From Armigeres subalbatus (Eukaryota > Arthropoda > Insecta > Diptera > Culicidae): 64,000 bases of DNA. Position numbers and translations under genes: made by a program. Below, in pieces: positions 1 to 10,544 of this stretch (position 1 is its first letter; every line of letters begins with the position of its first letter). A model generated the notes under the pieces. That model was not told the DNA's origin. It saw only the letters and a program-made list of their open reading frames with translations, and did not search any database. The DNA lies in assembly GCF_024139115.2 (NCBI RefSeq), contig NC_085141.1, positions 368,799,925 to 368,863,924 of the forward strand. The letters are read 5' to 3'.

Positions 1-62
1 AGTGTACTCAAATATAAATGCTCACTAGCGCTGCCTTTTGGAAGAGGTATTATTTTATTTAT

Positions 63-1252
63 TCAGACTAAGGCCGAAGTGGCCTGTGCGGTATATAAGA
101 GTCTTCTCCATTCGGCTCGGTCCATGGCTACACGTCGCCAACCACGCAGTCTACGGAGGGTCCGCAAGTCATCTTCCACCTGATCGATCCACCTTGCCCG
201 CTGCGCACCTCGCCTTCTTGTGCCCGTCGGATCGTTGTCGAGAACCATTTTCACCGGGTTACTGTCCGACATTCTGGCTACGTGCCCGGCCCATCGCAGT
301 CGTCCGATTTTCGCGGTGTGAACGATGGATGGTTCTCCCAACAGCTGATGCAATTCGTGGTTCATTCGCCTCCTCCACGTACCGTCCGCCATCTGCACCC
401 CACCATAGATGGTACGCAGCACTTTCCTTTCGAAGACTCCAAGTGCGCGTTGGTCCTCCACGAGCATCGTCCAGGTCTCGTGTCCGTAGATGACTACCGG
501 TCTAATTAGCATTTTGTAGATTGTCAGTTTGGTACGGCGGCGAACTCTATTCGATCGGAGCGTCTTGCGGAGTCCAAAGTACGTACGATTTCCAGCCACT
601 ATGCGTCTCCGAATTTCTCTGCTGGTGTCATTTTCGGCAGTCACCAGTGAGCCCAAGTACACAAATTCTTCTACCACCTCGATTTCGTCACCACCGATGC
701 AAACTCGCGGTGGGTGGCTCACATTGTCTTCTCTTGAACCTCTTCCTATCATGTACTTCGTCTTCGACGTGTTGATGACTAGTCCGATCCGCTTAGCTTC
801 CCTCTTCAGTCTGATGTAGGCTTCCTCCATCTTCTCAAAGTTACGTGCCATAATATCTATGTCGTCGGCGAAACCAAATAGCTGGACGGACTTATTGAAA
901 ATTGTACCACTCGTGTTAATCCCTGCTCTTCGTATTACCCTTTCCAAAGCGATGTTGAATAGCAAACACGAAAGACCATCACCTTGCCGTAACCCTCTGC
1001 GGGTTTCGAAGGGACTCGAGAATGCCCTGAAACGCGAACTACGCACATCACCCGATCCATCGTCGCTTTGATCAACCGTGTCAGTTTATCCGGAAAACCG
1101 TGTTCGTGCATTAGCTGCCATAGCTGGTCCCGATCGAATGTATCATATGCGGCTTTGAAGTCGATGAATAGATGATGTGTGGGCACGTTGTATTCGCGGC
1201 ATTTCTGCAGTACTTGGCGAATGGCGAACACCTGGTCCGTGGTGGAGCGTTC
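63..1252 (-). pseudogene. reverse transcriptase, C-terminal two thirds (copy A1)
   Basis: The translated minus strand shows RT motif A (IDFKAAYDT), motif B (RRGLRQGDGLSCLLFN), the catalytic FADD box (GFADDIDIM) and the primer-grip side motif INTSKTKYM, then a C-terminal region with LRWAGHVARM and TGTRRRGAQRARW, ending about 15 codons later. About 327 codons are open from position 1046 down to 63, with one frameshift near 1030 where a C is missing relative to copy A2. In a living element it would make cDNA at a nicked chromosomal site. It cannot work here because the N-terminal RT part lies beyond the 2.4-kb insertion and the endonuclease is absent. Confidence 0.9.
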
Positions 1253-3695
1253 CCCAAGCAACACACTTGATCATATATAGGATTACCTATTACATTTATA
1301 ACAAATTCGATTGCTTCGATTTTGGTTTACGCATTTCTATATAACTCATTAAAAACGAAAAAAGCGCAAGAGGTGGAGTCAATATAAAACAAATTCAAGT
1401 TTTATTTGATGCATTTCAGGAACGTATTTATAACCAATATAAAACAATTATCAAAACGTAAACAAGTTTGCAAACTTAGACGACGAGAGATGCAAATGCA
1501 TAGATGGTTTCATTCCAACAGTGTCTGCTTTGGATTACTCGGGGTTACAATAAATACAGTCAAATATGCATGTTCATAGTTCCCATTCTGGGTTTGAATA
1601 ATAAAAAAATACTATGCCCTTTTAAATTTATTGTTAACTAAAACATTCTGGACCGGTATTTTTCAAGCGCCAAGCGTAAGCAATAGTTTCAACGCTTCAA
1701 ATTTGATTTTTTTTTCCCCAAATTTTTAGCCATTTTGGTTCAGCAGGCTTTATGTCTAGGGCTACCAAATGTATTTACAAGGAACATAATTGATTTTGAT
1801 ACAAAGTTGGTTTTTTAATAAGCCCCATATTTGCAAAATAACTATTTGAGACTCGAAACACACGACTAGTATATTGAGCTATCTGTATATCAAATATGCT
1901 AAAACATAACGAAACTTTTTATGTTGTTTAGGGATGCTAATCCCATAACCGCGATCCGAAACCAAAAACAATCAGCATAATTTCTCAACCACACATCTCA
2001 CCGTTGAGATACAAAATGCTCTCATGCAAATTATCAGTATAAACTTGTAAAATATTAAAAAATAAATAAAATGTCTCTTATATGCTACCTATCGAGTGTG
2101 TATACAAAGATGATAAGTGAAATATTTTTTCACCCGCCTTTGGATTCAATCCTTGACTATGAGTCATTTAGGAATATTTCTGTTGAATTGAAACCTCAAA
2201 ATTCTTGTGTTTTATATTGCCCCCCCCCCCCCTTTTTTTCTCTGGCATTATGAGAAATATCGGGCCGTACGTCAGTATGCGTCATAATCGTCCAAAACAT
2301 TATTTTTATTTCTGAACAGACGGGTGGACTGATGCTATACTCACGACTGGTTGGTAACCTTGTGTTGATTATTGTATTTATATTTCTATTCCCCTAAACT
2401 GTTCGGCACTTCATCTCATAGCACCCATGTTCATCCCATTAATAATGCAATTAAAACGAAATCGGTTTGTTGCTTATTTTTGGGATTTTTTAGCAGAGAG
2501 CACGCTGAAAAGCGACAAGATTGGTGCTGTATTTCTTTGTTTTGTTATGAGATGAATATAGTTCAGTGAGATGAAAAACGTAACATTTCCCTTAAATTAA
2601 AATTATAATCAAATTCATCGTACTTTGATATCGGATTAAAAAAAACATTGCTTTATAATATATATAGTTCTTTGAAAACTTTCGGAATATGGGAGCCCTA
2701 TCTCTGCATTCCGATATTTATTTCTAAAGTTGGGCAATAGTATTCAAGCTACAGATATATAACACACGATAAATGTCAGTTATGAGTAAAAGTAGCAAAT
2801 AAGTTATACAACAGTTTTACGACAACAATAACAAATAATCAGTCGAAAATGGGCCATTATTTATTTCATCCAGTTTATCCACCGCCAAATATTTAGAACT
2901 TATCAAATTTATCGGATATTTTTGTGATTATTCTTGCTAAAGATGGTAGGGAATATATAATACTGTTATTAAGTGTATTGTAATCTGACAAGTAATTATT
3001 TTTCAGGTGAGCAGGGAAAGAATTTCACATGGAAACAAACTATACCGACTGGATAACATTTGCAGAGGCATTTTGTTCATGGCGAAGACGCATATTTTGC
3101 AAAAAAAAAACTCGACGGATGAATTAGTCCATGGTTACTGATAAAGCGTGCTACCATGTAGCAATTCAAACTATGAATCGCTAGAAAAGTTGAATTGCAT
3201 CATGCCACATTAGTTTGTGAATTTTGGCTACGTATGTTGATTAGGAATAATTGAATACGCTGATAATTGTGCTCTAATAATAATTTATTCTAATAATAAT
3301 AATTATCAAAGAACATCTGCGTTCGCTTGGTTGAAATACGTATCTTTGTAGTTACAATATATTTTGGGACTTGAATAGCTTGCAAGAAATCAACCAGTGA
3401 AATGAATAAACAACATTTTTGACATTTCAACCCCGTCTGTTTTAATTGTGTTTCAAAGTTACCAAATTTTGCAATTGTGATTTAAATGAGTTGTAAATTA
3501 GTTATAGTTGTAACGATTTGAAACTAAATGTTTTTATGCAGTAAAATGGAAACATTGGGCATGAAGTTGAAAAGAAAAACATTGGAAACAGATTTATCAC
3601 TATTTTGAGACTTATAGTTACCACAAATCTCAAATATAACTCGTTTATAACCGTTTATATTATTTTTCTAATATTCAGATGTTGCATGTGTTACC
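1253..3695. mobile_element. 2.4-kb AT-rich insertion splitting copy A1
   Basis: Copy A2 reads straight through the site (GAGCGTTCGCCCAT), while here the two halves are separated by about 2,440 bp of AT-rich DNA without a convincing ORF. The ends are weakly inverted: the left begins CCCAAGCAACACACTTGATC and the complement of the right begins GGTAACACATGCAACATC. A longer target duplication is not obvious. Inside, 2074-2128 resembles, in reverse orientation, the repeat at 45660-45710. Class is unknown; a non-autonomous DNA element is most likely. Confidence 0.6.
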
Positions 3696-4557
3696 GCCCA
3701 TAAAACCCGCCTGGTACTGCCCCACGAACTCCCTTGCAGTTGGTGCTAGTCGACGGCATAAAATTTGGGAGAGTACCTTGTAGGCGGCGTTCAGCAATGT
3801 GATTGCACGGTAGTTGCTACAATCCAGCTTATCGCCCTTTTTGTAGATGGGACACACGACACCTTCCATCCACTCCTGCGGCAAAACTTCCTCCTCCCAA
3901 ATCTTGGTAATGACCCAGTGCAGCGCTCTAGCCAGTGCCTCACCACCGTGTTTAAATAGCTCTCCTGGTAGTTGGTCAACCCCAGGGGCTTTGTTGTTCT
4001 TCAGCCGGCCAATCTCCTCCTGGATTTCCTGGAGATCCGGAGCCGGTAAAATTATGTGTCCATCACCATACCGCCATCTTCGTCTGCCACATCGCCATTC
4101 AGGTGTTCTTCGTAGTGCTGCCGCCACCTTTGGATCACCTCACGCTCGTTCGTAAGAAAGTTCCCGTTTATGTCCTTACACATATCAGGCTGTGGCACGT
4201 GGCCCTTACGCGAACGGTTTAACTTCTCATAGAACTTTCGTGTGTTATTAGCGCGGTACAGTTGCTCCGTCTCTTCACGGTCTCGATCTTCCTGCTGGCG
4301 CTTTTTCCTCTAAAAAATCGAGTTTTGTTTGTTCCGCGCCCGTTTATATCGTGCTTTGTTCGCCCTCGTGCGGTGTTGCAGCAATCTCGCCCATGCTGCA
4401 TTCTTCTCTTTCACTAACGGCTCACATTCACCGTCATACCAGTCGTTTCTCTGATCGGGAGGCACCGTGCCTAGTGCAGCGGTTGCGGTGCTTCCAATGG
4501 CGGATCGAATATCTCTCCAGCCATCTTCAAGAGACGCTGCGCCTAGCTGCTCTTCCG
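3696..4557 (-). pseudogene. reverse transcriptase, N-terminal part (copy A1)
   Basis: The minus strand encodes the segment before the palm: a basic linker (DREETEQLYRANNTRKFYEK), then NNKAPGVDQLPGELF, then PIYKKGDKLDCSNYRAITLL and QYQAGFMG. Relative to copy A2 about 19 nt are missing near 4050, which causes a frameshift. It continues into the fragment at 63-1252 once the insertion is removed. It is the same family as 22964-24779, to which it is almost identical by eye. Confidence 0.88.
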
Positions 4558-4855
4558 TTGGAAGAGGTGCTCATTATATTGAGCACCACTCTGTAGTCCC
4601 GGATTCCTGAACAATTTTGCCGAATTCAACTTATTCAGAATATATTCAATATATTCAGAACAGTAGTTAATACTTGAGTATTTTTGAAAAACACACGCGA
4701 ATAGCACGGGTATGATAGAACAGTTCTAAAGGTTCTGATATGATAGAAACTTTATTAACATATTCCTTCTTGAAAGCCGTTATACAGTAGCTGTTGGTAT
4801 GTAGCCTGCGTTCAAAGATTTTGAAGTATATTATATTATATTTGCTCCGTTGTAC

Positions 4856-5131
4856 CTAAGTGCTCTGCAGCATGCGTAGTAATAACTGCATAAAGTTTTC
4901 TCCTCTAATGTGTGGAATACCAGTGACTATCAGATTATTCTGACGTTTTAATCTCTCCGGGGAACTAGTGATATGCCACCGAATATTATCCGCAGTAGCT
5001 CTGATCCTATCTGCGATAGACATACTCTTTTCTCGTAGCTTGTATATATCTGCAGGAAGACTGGAAACTACGAAGCAACCTTCAGTCTTAATTCTGTTTT
5101 CTAATAGCTTCCCCACTAAAATATCAACCAT
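4856..5131 (-). pseudogene. ORF1-like fragment of a non-LTR retrotransposon
   Basis: A 91-residue reading frame on the minus strand ends with ERLKRQNNLIVTGIP, which resembles the end of the coiled-coil and the start of the RRM-like domain in ORF1 proteins of CR1/L1/I-type elements. The preceding residues are helical and charged. No zinc knuckles or partner ORF2 are attached, and the R1-like RT that follows at 5201 belongs to another lineage. ORF1 proteins bind element RNA. A chance frame cannot be excluded. Confidence 0.4.
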
Positions 5132-5200
5132 TTTTTCGAAGGAAAGAGAGAAATTTGAGTAAACTCATATGGTGCTCTGCAGTTTCGTCAACACCTACGT

Positions 5201-6373
5201 CTACTGGCACACCTTGGAACTGTTGGACAACATCCTCGATAATGCCGCAACAGCAGTCGAAGCCCTTTTGCACGCATAGTCGACATGTCTGACGAAGGTC
5301 AGCTTATCGTCTATTACGACCCCAATGAGCTTCAAACTCCGCTTCGATGCGATCGCGACTCCACCCACGTGAATCACTGCATGTTGAACCGACTTGCGGT
5401 TATTAACGAAAACCACATCTGTCTTATGTTGAGCGAGCTGCAGGCCTCTAGCGCTCATCCAATCCTCCACCGTGCTGATCGCGTGTGCTGCGGTCAGTTC
5501 TACCTCGGGAATTGACTTCCCGTAGACCTCCAAGGTTACGTCATCTGCGAAGCCGACGATCTTAACACCAGGAGGGAACTTTAGCTTCAGAACCCCGTCA
5601 TACATAAGGTTCCATAGTATCGGACCCAGTATTGAACCTTGCGGAACTCCTGCGGTAATAGGTACGCTTCTCTGACCGGCATCGGTCTTGTTTAATAGTA
5701 CACGGTTCTGGAAATAGCTTGCCAAAATCCGGTACAGGTCCACCGGCAGGCTAAGCCGGTGTAACGAGAGCGCGATGGCATCCCAGCTGTTGAATGCGTT
5801 CTTCACATCAAGTGTCACTAACGCACAGTATCGAATACCTCGCCTTTTCTATTGGATCGCTATCTCGGCGGTCTTTTACATCTTTCGGGGAATCTACACT
5901 CATCTAGGCATCTTTGCATAGCTAGCCTGAACATGTTCGGGTTCGCTATGATTGCTGCCTTGAGAGCGCTGTTCGGAACTCCATCAGGCCCTGGAGCTTT
6001 GTTCGTTACCAGGGATTTGGCCACCGCGAATAACTCTTCGTTCGTCACCGGAGCCACCATTTCGGCCGCACCCATATTGCCTTGTGGTGCAGGAGGCCAG
6101 GGACTTGTGGCTCGGGACGGGAAGAGTATAAGAGATAATCCTCGTCAATCTATCCGGGGACCGATCGGGGGGTGAAGAGCTCCATTTGGCCTTGACCATA
6201 ACTATCAGGTAGGCGTCACCCCACGGATTCGCATTGGCTCCTTCGCATAGGTTGTCGAAACACGCTCTCTTACTGCTCTGGATGACCTTGTTAAAAGCCA
6301 GTGCGGGCACGTTGCATCCTTCGTCTAGCCTTGCGGCAGGTTGATCGAAGGGCCGCAATCTCGAGGCTCCACC
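5201..6373 (-). pseudogene. R1-like reverse transcriptase fragment (copy R1-A)
   Basis: Reading from high to low coordinates: an endonuclease-RT linker (NANPWGDAYLIVM), the RT entry motif NKAPGPDGVPNSALKAA, motif A (LDVKNAFNSW), motif B (GVPQGSILGPILWN), the catalytic box GFADDVTL and the thumb region KLIGVVIDDKLTF. The frame shifts at least twice (near 5840 and 6000). It stops abruptly at about 5200 in the thumb, so the C-terminal third is missing. R1-clade elements of insects typically have this NPWGDAY linker and FADD context. A second, plus-strand copy lies at 56316-60960. The Feilai-like SINE at 6382-6656 interrupts it. Confidence 0.85.
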
Positions 6374-6381
6374 AGTATACC

Positions 6382-6656
6382 TTCTTCATTGGCATAACAT
6401 CCCCACACTGGGACATTGCCGCCCCGCAGCTTAGTGTTCATCATTAAGCACTTCCACAGTTATCTAAGCCAAGGTACCATTTTTGCATTTGTATATCATG
6501 AGGCTAACACGATGATACTTTTATGCCCAGGGAAGTCAAGGCAATTTCCAATCCGAAAATTGTCTAGACCGGCACCGGGAATCGAACCCAGCCACCCTCA
6601 GCATGGTCTTGCTTTGTAGCCGCGCATCTTACCACACGGCTAAGGAGGGCCCCCCG
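6382..6656 (-). mobile_element. Feilai-like tRNA-derived SINE, copy 1
   Basis: The minus strand starts with a tRNA-like head (CCTTAGCCGTGTGGTAAGAT) with a B box GGTTCGATTCCC, followed by a tRNA-unrelated body (CTGGGCATAAAAGTATCATC) and ends in the CCCAGTGTGGGGATGTTATG region. I recognise this as the Aedes SINE Feilai or a close relative. It is flanked by the 8-bp repeat AGTATACC at 6374-6381 and 6657-6664, and sits inside the R1-like linker coding sequence. Transcription would be by RNA polymerase III from the internal promoter. Confidence 0.85.
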
Positions 6657-6664
6657 AGTATACC

Positions 6665-6864
6665 GGGCGTCTGCCATTTCTCGGCAGACCTTTCCTCGGC
6701 ATGGTGGCGTCACACGCGCGTGATAGGACAGCTACCAACGCATCCCCGCTTAGACCTTCAGTGTTTGCTTCCAGTCCCAGGGCCGCGGTGAAAACTTCGC
6801 AGTCGAAGTAATTGGTTTTCCACCCACGGACCTGACAGGGATCCCCGGTCCTCGGATGTTGCAC
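6665..6864 (-). pseudogene. R1-like ORF2 fragment upstream of the SINE
   Basis: Minus-strand translation gives GWKTNYFDCEVFTAALGLEA followed by SGDALVAVLSRACDATMPRK and ends PVYS at the SINE. This is the linker between endonuclease and RT of R1-type ORF2; the same stretch occurs in the plus-strand copy near 56460-56560. Removing the SINE brings this frame next to the WWSLEIAALR motif at about 6370. The endonuclease domain itself is absent. Confidence 0.8.
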
Positions 6865-6866
6865 GC

Positions 6867-6968
6867 CATTTTCTTCTTCATCTTCTTCTTCTTATTATTG
6901 GCATTACATCCCCACACTGGGACAGAACCGTCTCACAGCTTAGTGTTCATTCAGCACTTCCACAGTTA
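6867..6968 (-). mobile_element. SINE tail fragment, Feilai-like
   Basis: About 100 bp match the tail of the SINE at 6382-6656 (ACATCCCCACACTGGGACAG, CTTAGTGTTCATT, CAGCACTTCCACAG) and carry a (CTT)n run at 6870-6890. There is no tRNA head. It lies exactly between the R1-like ORF2 and ORF1 fragments, so it probably inserted in, or marks, the deletion that removed the endonuclease domain. Confidence 0.75.
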
Positions 6969-7256
6969 TTATTCTTGTCTTGCGACTCGAACAGCCTGGT
7001 GGAGCATCCGAAGGTTCTGATTCAGTTCCTTACTGATGTTCTGCCTTGCGTTCCCAAACTCGATGATATCTTCGAGTTGCTCGGCGACCACCCGCATCCC
7101 GGGTAGTGGTCCGCCGAGCGTGCTGATAGGGCTATACCTTGTCACTGCTGGGTAGACTCCGGTGCTGCTAGTTGCAGCCTCCGTAACTCCGTTCTCCGCC
7201 TCCATGGGAGGAGACTTCACCAAACCCCCATTGCCAAAGGGGTCTACCACCTCCAT
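6969..7256 (-). pseudogene. R1-like ORF1 (Gag-like) fragment
   Basis: A 95-residue minus-strand frame starts at an ATG at 7256 and ends VAEQLEDIIEFGNARQNISK followed by ELNQNLRMLHQAVRVA, a charged helix of the kind found near the N terminus of R1/I-type ORF1 proteins. The CCHC zinc knuckles expected downstream are missing. Its position just 5' of the R1-like ORF2 fragment supports the assignment. Confidence 0.5.
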
Positions 7257-7739
7257 ACTTAACGCATCGTCAAAGAATTATTTTGTTTTGCTTCACTTAT
7301 TTTAAATGGGTCCTCCTTGTGGCTACCGTCGAATCCTACTGGAGAAGTCGCCTTTAATGTTCTCAGGCAAGGCCATGCAAGGGTTGACACTTACGTGTTC
7401 AGAGCCAGATCAGCGCAAGTCAGGAAAGGGCATCTGAGCCTACTCCCACCCAGCAGGCAAAGCTTGGTGGCAGGATTGGACAGCAAAGGCTTGGGCTTTA
7501 GGAAGTACGTGAGTATCATAGCATATGTCAGATGACAATTCATACCTCAAAATGAATTCAGCCATTCAAAATTATTCTTTGGTGTAAAATTCGAGCAACA
7601 TATTAGGTTTCGTCCGGTATTTGTATGGGGGGGCGCCACGGTGTAACGTTGGGTTATCGCTTTTTGCCTATGCACACCTACGTATTTTTAACGCCACTTG
7701 CACGCAGCGTTGAGAATACGCTACGTGGACATCGGGCCT
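7257..7739. other. unassigned stretch
   Basis: There is no recognisable family. A short plus-strand frame (7317-7535) has no motif I know. The sequence is moderately GC-rich at 7310-7500, so it may be retroelement debris, perhaps a leader of the fragment at 7740. Confidence 0.4.
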
Positions 7740-7951
7740 CAGAGGTGTTTATACGCAGCTACCAGAGCTACGGCAACCGGCAACACATACGAGCTGGGAA
7801 CAGCTTTCATAATGATGGGGGATATAGGGGGAACGCGTGATCGGGTGGTGGCCGGTCAATGAGAGAATGTGAAAATTGAGGATCGAAAGCCGGTCTTTCA
7901 ACTTTAGTTACTTTTTTGTTACACGGATCCATGCTAACGGCTGATAATGAT
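7740..7951 (+). pseudogene. RTE-like endonuclease fragment
   Basis: With one frameshift near 7833 the plus strand reads NTYELGTAFIMMGDIGG and then RVIGWWPVNERM-stop-KLRIESRSFNFS. This is the middle of the AP-like endonuclease of RTE-like elements, the part that precedes the second catalytic block. A homologous stretch is visible in the 5' fragment at 21220-21560. Before the LTR element inserted, this fragment was continuous with the 3' end at 10545-10819, so the two may be one internally deleted RTE copy. Confidence 0.7.
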
Positions 7952-8183
7952 TGTCGTATCCCAACCGAATTGGTTGGACGAATCCGCCATTGAATAGCGG
8001 TGCGACATTCCGTCTCTAAAATCGTCAATAAACTGACGGTTCGAGTCACCTCAGACTCAGTCTCAATCTCGCATGCTACGATTTCACCAACACTCACTCG
8101 CCCACATCAGCATCGATGCGCTGGTATATTGAAGCATTATGCCGCTAATTAATCATCATTCAACATTAACTCCGGATACTACA
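7952..8183 (-). repeat. 3' LTR (minus orientation)
   Basis: 232 bp with TGTCG...TACTACA ends as read on plus, identical by eye to 10308-10539. In the minus sense the LTR starts TGTAGTATCCGG and ends ATACGACA. A short open frame runs through it but shows no domain. Confidence 0.88.
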
Positions 8184-8196
8184 TCCTTCTCCTTCT
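8184..8196 (-). other. polypurine tract
   Basis: Thirteen purines on the minus strand directly 5' of the LTR at 7952-8183. This is the expected plus-strand primer position and decides the orientation of the element. Confidence 0.75.
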
Positions 8197-9589
8197 GTAC
8201 TCCTTCGACTTTGGAAAAATCGAATTTTGCATTTGGAATTAATTAAGAGCGATTGCCATTGCCATTTAAATTGCTTCAAATTAAAATAATATCGTTTCAG
8301 AATTTGATTAATTTAAAGATAACGGGCTTGGTGGTAATGGCTATCGCTTTTGCTCCATACGCAAGGGATTTATCATGTGCTAGCAATGTCTTGAACTGGT
8401 AATAAGCTCCAATCAAGGCTCCAAACCATTTTCATCTTCTATCCTGTACCGTCACATTAGTTACAATTTATTAGATTGATGCAAATATCATTTGGATGTG
8501 GATATTCTTAAACTAATCCCCGGTATGATGTTTTCGATCGCCACTTTTCTTCTCATTTGAAGATAGACAAATTGCCAGTCAAATTTGAATGTGCGAATGA
8601 ATAGGACATGCCGTACACGAGCGGTGTCACAATAAATCTTCAGCTTGGCACATTGATATTCTTTTCAAAATCTTAAAATATGAATATCATTTCATACAGT
8701 AGTGCATGGATTTAACATTTTGAAGTCAGGTTTCTAAAAAATCATGCATCTGTTTAGTATATAAAGAAAAATAATCATCATTTATCGGTGCAAATCGACC
8801 ACAATTCAAAATATTCCTTTCAGCCTCGGTAGATATTCATTGGTTTCGCTCGATTTTCAATCAGCTATTGAGGATCAGGTGGCAAGTTTGGTATGGAAGT
8901 TTGATAGCATGCTGCGAGATTTTCGTGCCTGCTATGCCAAACGTCTGATCAAAACAAACACGAGTCAATGACGAAGCTGGTTACAAGCAAGTGATAGTAA
9001 AACGAAGATTTCCTTCCTTGATCCAAATCCAATTTTGATACCAATGAATCACATACAGTAGTTGGTTTCGTACCCGTCGCTACCGTTTCCAGGCGCTAAC
9101 GTATATGTAAAAACAGCCAGCATGAGTTAACTATCTTAAGTTTGTATGGCGAAAGTTAACTCCTTGTGTGCCGCTGTAAGCACGCTCAAATCAGGCGATT
9201 CATTTCTAAATACATCTTTGAAAGCCAATCTTTATATCAAGCTTGTTTATTGGAATGTTTTGACATACTCCATAAGTACAAACAATCAAATTTGTAAACC
9301 GAAACTTCAAAATCTGTCTCACTCAAAAAAAAAATCAAAACTGGCAAATCTTTTAGTCGATTTTCAAATTCCTTCTACAAAATAATTGAAATAAATCACC
9401 CAGCATATTTTTCGGAACTAATTTCTGAAACCGATCATTATCTAAACCTAGAACTCGTTTAGTCAATCCTCCCACCTGATTCTTCTCTTGGGTTTTGATT
9501 TCTGCACGATCCACTTTTTTCGGATTCCTGATGCACGTAACGTTTTTTGTTCTAGACTAGATTCCTACACGCTCAAGATTTTATTTCCA

Positions 9590-10165
9590 CTGCGAAGACC
9601 TGCTGGCTCCGGCAACTTTTATTAAAACTCTCGGAGACTTACTCGTTCCGGCAATTTTTATCCAACCTCGGAGACCTGCTCGCTCCGGTATTTTTTTATA
9701 TCTAACCTCGGAGACCTGCTCGCTCCGGCATCATTTTTTTACTACCTCGGAGACCTGCTCGCTCCGGCTTTTTTTATTTAATTCAAATCTCGGAGACCTG
9801 CTCGCTCCGGCAACTTTTATTTAAACTCTCGGAGACCTGCTCGCTCCGGCATTTTTATTCAACCTCGGAGACCTGCTCGCTCCGGTATTTTTTTATCTAA
9901 CCTCGGAGACCTGCTCGCTCCGGCATTTTTTCTACTACCACGGAGACCTGCTCGCTCCGGCTTTTTTTATTTAATTCAAATCTCGGAGACCTGCTCGCTC
10001 CGGAATCTTTTATTTAAATCATAGAGACCTGCTCGCTTCATGATCTTCTTTTTTTTTCTATTAAATTTGAAAACGCCATTTCCATTTCCATCTCGGAGAC
10101 CTGCTCGCTCCGGAAATTTTTATTTAAATCATAAAGACCTGCTCGCTTCATGGCTTTTATTTTTT
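9590..10165 (-). repeat. hairpin minisatellite inside the LTR element
   Basis: Fourteen copies of a core CGGAGACCTGCTCGCTCCGG are separated by T-rich spacers of about 14-50 bp. The core ends are self-complementary (CGGAG with CTCCG), so each unit can form a short stem-loop. The spacers themselves repeat in order: spacers 1-5 match spacers 6-10, giving a higher-order unit of about 190 bp, and units 11-12 are repeated as 13-14. The first two units and units 12 and 14 are diverged. Confidence 0.9.
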
Positions 10166-10307
10166 TTTTCTATTAAATTTGAAAACGGCATTTCCATACT
10201 TACCTATTAACCAATTAACTAGCACATTAATGGAATGTGGCCAGCATCCATTTCTATGTGCTAGTTTGAAAAACCGAACTATTACACAATTCCTACCGAC
10301 TACGTCA

Positions 10308-10539
10308 TGTCGTATCCCAACCGAATTGGTTGGACGAATCCGCCATTGAATAGCGGTGCGACATTCCGTCTCTAAAATCGTCAATAAACTGACGGTTCGA
10401 GTCACCTCAGACTCAGTCTCAATCTCGCATGCTACGATTTCACCAACACTCACTCGCCCACATCAGCATCGATGCGCTGGTATATTGAAGCATTATGCCG
10501 CTAATTAATCATCATTCAACATTAACTCCGGATACTACA
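10308..10539 (-). repeat. 5' LTR (minus orientation)
   Basis: The partner of 7952-8183 with no mismatch seen. ATGAT follows it at 10540-10544 as the second half of the target duplication. Confidence 0.88.
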
Positions 10540-10544
10540 ATGAT

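Larger units (their letters stand above)
49..4557 (-). mobile_element. RTE-like non-LTR retrotransposon copy A1, 5'-truncated, split by an insertion
   Basis: The coding strand is minus, so the 3' end is at the left. The 3' tail reads (complement) GTCTGAATAAATAAAATAAT, a tail shared with copies A2 and A3. The copy is flanked by the 11-bp direct repeat TTGGAAGAGGT at 38-48 and 4558-4568, which I read as its target-site duplication. It encodes only the reverse transcriptase part and lacks the endonuclease, as expected for a 5' truncation during target-primed reverse transcription. A 2.4-kb insertion (about 1253-3695) splits it; the uninterrupted junction can be read in copy A2 near 24152. RTE clade membership is inferred from the relatedness of the endonuclease fragments elsewhere in the window; JAM1 is the known Aedes RTE but I could not confirm identity. 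Confidence 0.85.
7952..10539 (-). mobile_element. non-coding LTR retrotransposon-like element
   Basis: Two 232-bp direct repeats, identical by eye, bound 2,588 bp. Each repeat begins TG and ends CA. The flanks carry the 5-bp target duplication ATGAT (7947-7951 and 10540-10544). Orientation is set by a purine tract (minus strand AGAAGGAGAAGGA) abutting the repeat at 8184-8196, which places the 3' LTR at the left. The 2.1-kb interior has no gag, protease, RT or integrase frame and instead carries a minisatellite. It is therefore a non-autonomous (TRIM/LARD-like) element that would need an autonomous partner. Identical LTRs imply recent insertion. The primer-binding site is not obvious: the sequence following the 5' LTR starts TGACGTAGTCGG. 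Confidence 0.88.

Noticed and set aside
9590..10165. CRISPR-like array: conserved 20-mers with spacers
   Set aside because: Spacers are T-rich, similar to one another and repeat in order; the array lies inside an insect LTR element and there are no cas genes.
10157..10453. 98-codon frame starting in the LTR, also 96 codons at 7807-8097
   Set aside because: Both come from the duplicated LTR sequence; no Gag-like motif and they diverge outside the LTR.
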